A DNA stretch of 15,180 nt from Chloromonas sp. AAM2. Taxonomy: Eukaryota; Chlorophyta; Chlorophyceae; Chlamydomonadales; Chlamydomonadaceae. Below, piece after piece: positions 14,950 through 15,180 of the stretch. Within the stretch, counting starts at the first letter, position 1. Each line of letters opens with the position of its first letter. The notes beneath the pieces are model-generated. The model worked only from the letters and a program-made list of their open reading frames with translations, did no database searches and was not told the origin of the DNA. The stretch spans positions 56,439 through 71,618 of the forward strand of contig QAXH01002825.1 in assembly GCA_004335635.1 (NCBI GenBank), read 5' to 3'. The position numbers were made by a program, and so were the translations under genes.

Positions 14950-15180
14950 GTGGGCACAGGCTTGACCAGACAAGTGGATTGATGCCATGCAGCAATCGGG
15001 CTCACGCTAATGCTGCGGTGGCATAACCAAGCACACCTCTGTCAGCAGTGCACGCGTGGGAGGCGCATAAGATCTGTTGTAAACCATGTGCGCGCGCGAC
15101 CACTGGGCTTGAAGGGCCAGCTTGCACGCCAGCCACACACAACATTTCTGTGCTTAGCACATGTCACACCTTTGACCGCT
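14950..15180 (+). other. CASP intron 2, running to the window edge
   Basis: After ATG|GTGGGC the frame reaches a stop at 14980-14982. The conserved next segment of CASP (VDDL-like) is not found in the remaining 200 bp. The stretch therefore looks like an intron longer than 231 nt. Nothing else was recognised in it. Confidence 0.65.

Noticed and set aside
14689..14982. Separate gene starting at 14689
   Set aside because: The part before 14806 is intron. From 14806 it is CASP exon 2, and the sequence after 14949 is intron again.

Overview
The window is nuclear DNA from a eukaryote, most likely a chlorophyte green alga. Every recognisable gene is a conserved eukaryotic housekeeping gene, and four of the five are broken by spliceosomal introns of 81 to 858 nt. 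Where the families differ, the proteins look plant-like: a plant-type TOM6, an ASH2 without the N-terminal PHD region, and CASP and CRIPT closest to remembered land-plant forms. Moderate GC, Ala-rich and Gln-codon-rich runs, TGTAA motifs downstream of genes and many minisatellites also fit a green alga. I cannot name the genus. No bacterial, viral, CRISPR or organellar features were seen.

Layout: 1-210 is a 30-bp tandem repeat cut by the left edge. Positions 211-1502 are non-coding flank. Positions 1503-6641 (minus) hold a ten-exon PRP39 gene for a U1 snRNP HAT-repeat protein of 712 residues; its intron 4 carries a 14-copy 19-bp minisatellite. After a 175-bp divergent spacer comes a 41-codon intronless TOM6 gene at 6817-6942 (plus). 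Only 63 bp later, in the same direction, starts the five-exon ASH2/TRAUCO-like SPRY gene at 7006-9397, which contains a GC-AG intron. Positions 9398-11852 are a gene-poor convergent spacer with palindromic and dispersed repeats. Positions 11853-13233 (minus) hold a four-exon CRIPT gene of 97 residues with minisatellites in introns 1 and 3. A 287-bp divergent spacer separates it from CASP, a Golgi coiled-coil protein, which starts at 13521 (plus) and runs off the right edge.

I worked out the exon structures by hand. In each completed gene all exon phases close without a stop: PRP39 2139 nt, ASH2 1005 nt, CRIPT 294 nt. The genes do not form one pathway. PRP39 and CRIPT touch splicing, ASH2 acts in H3K4 methylation, TOM6 in mitochondrial import and CASP in Golgi structure. 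The architecture is the notable part: two head-to-head pairs with short shared promoters, and a TOM6-ASH2 tandem close enough to suggest one dicistronic transcript. I found no convincing unknown system. The best leads are that tandem, a family of short palindromic elements recurring in the 10-13 kb region, and the minisatellite load of the introns.
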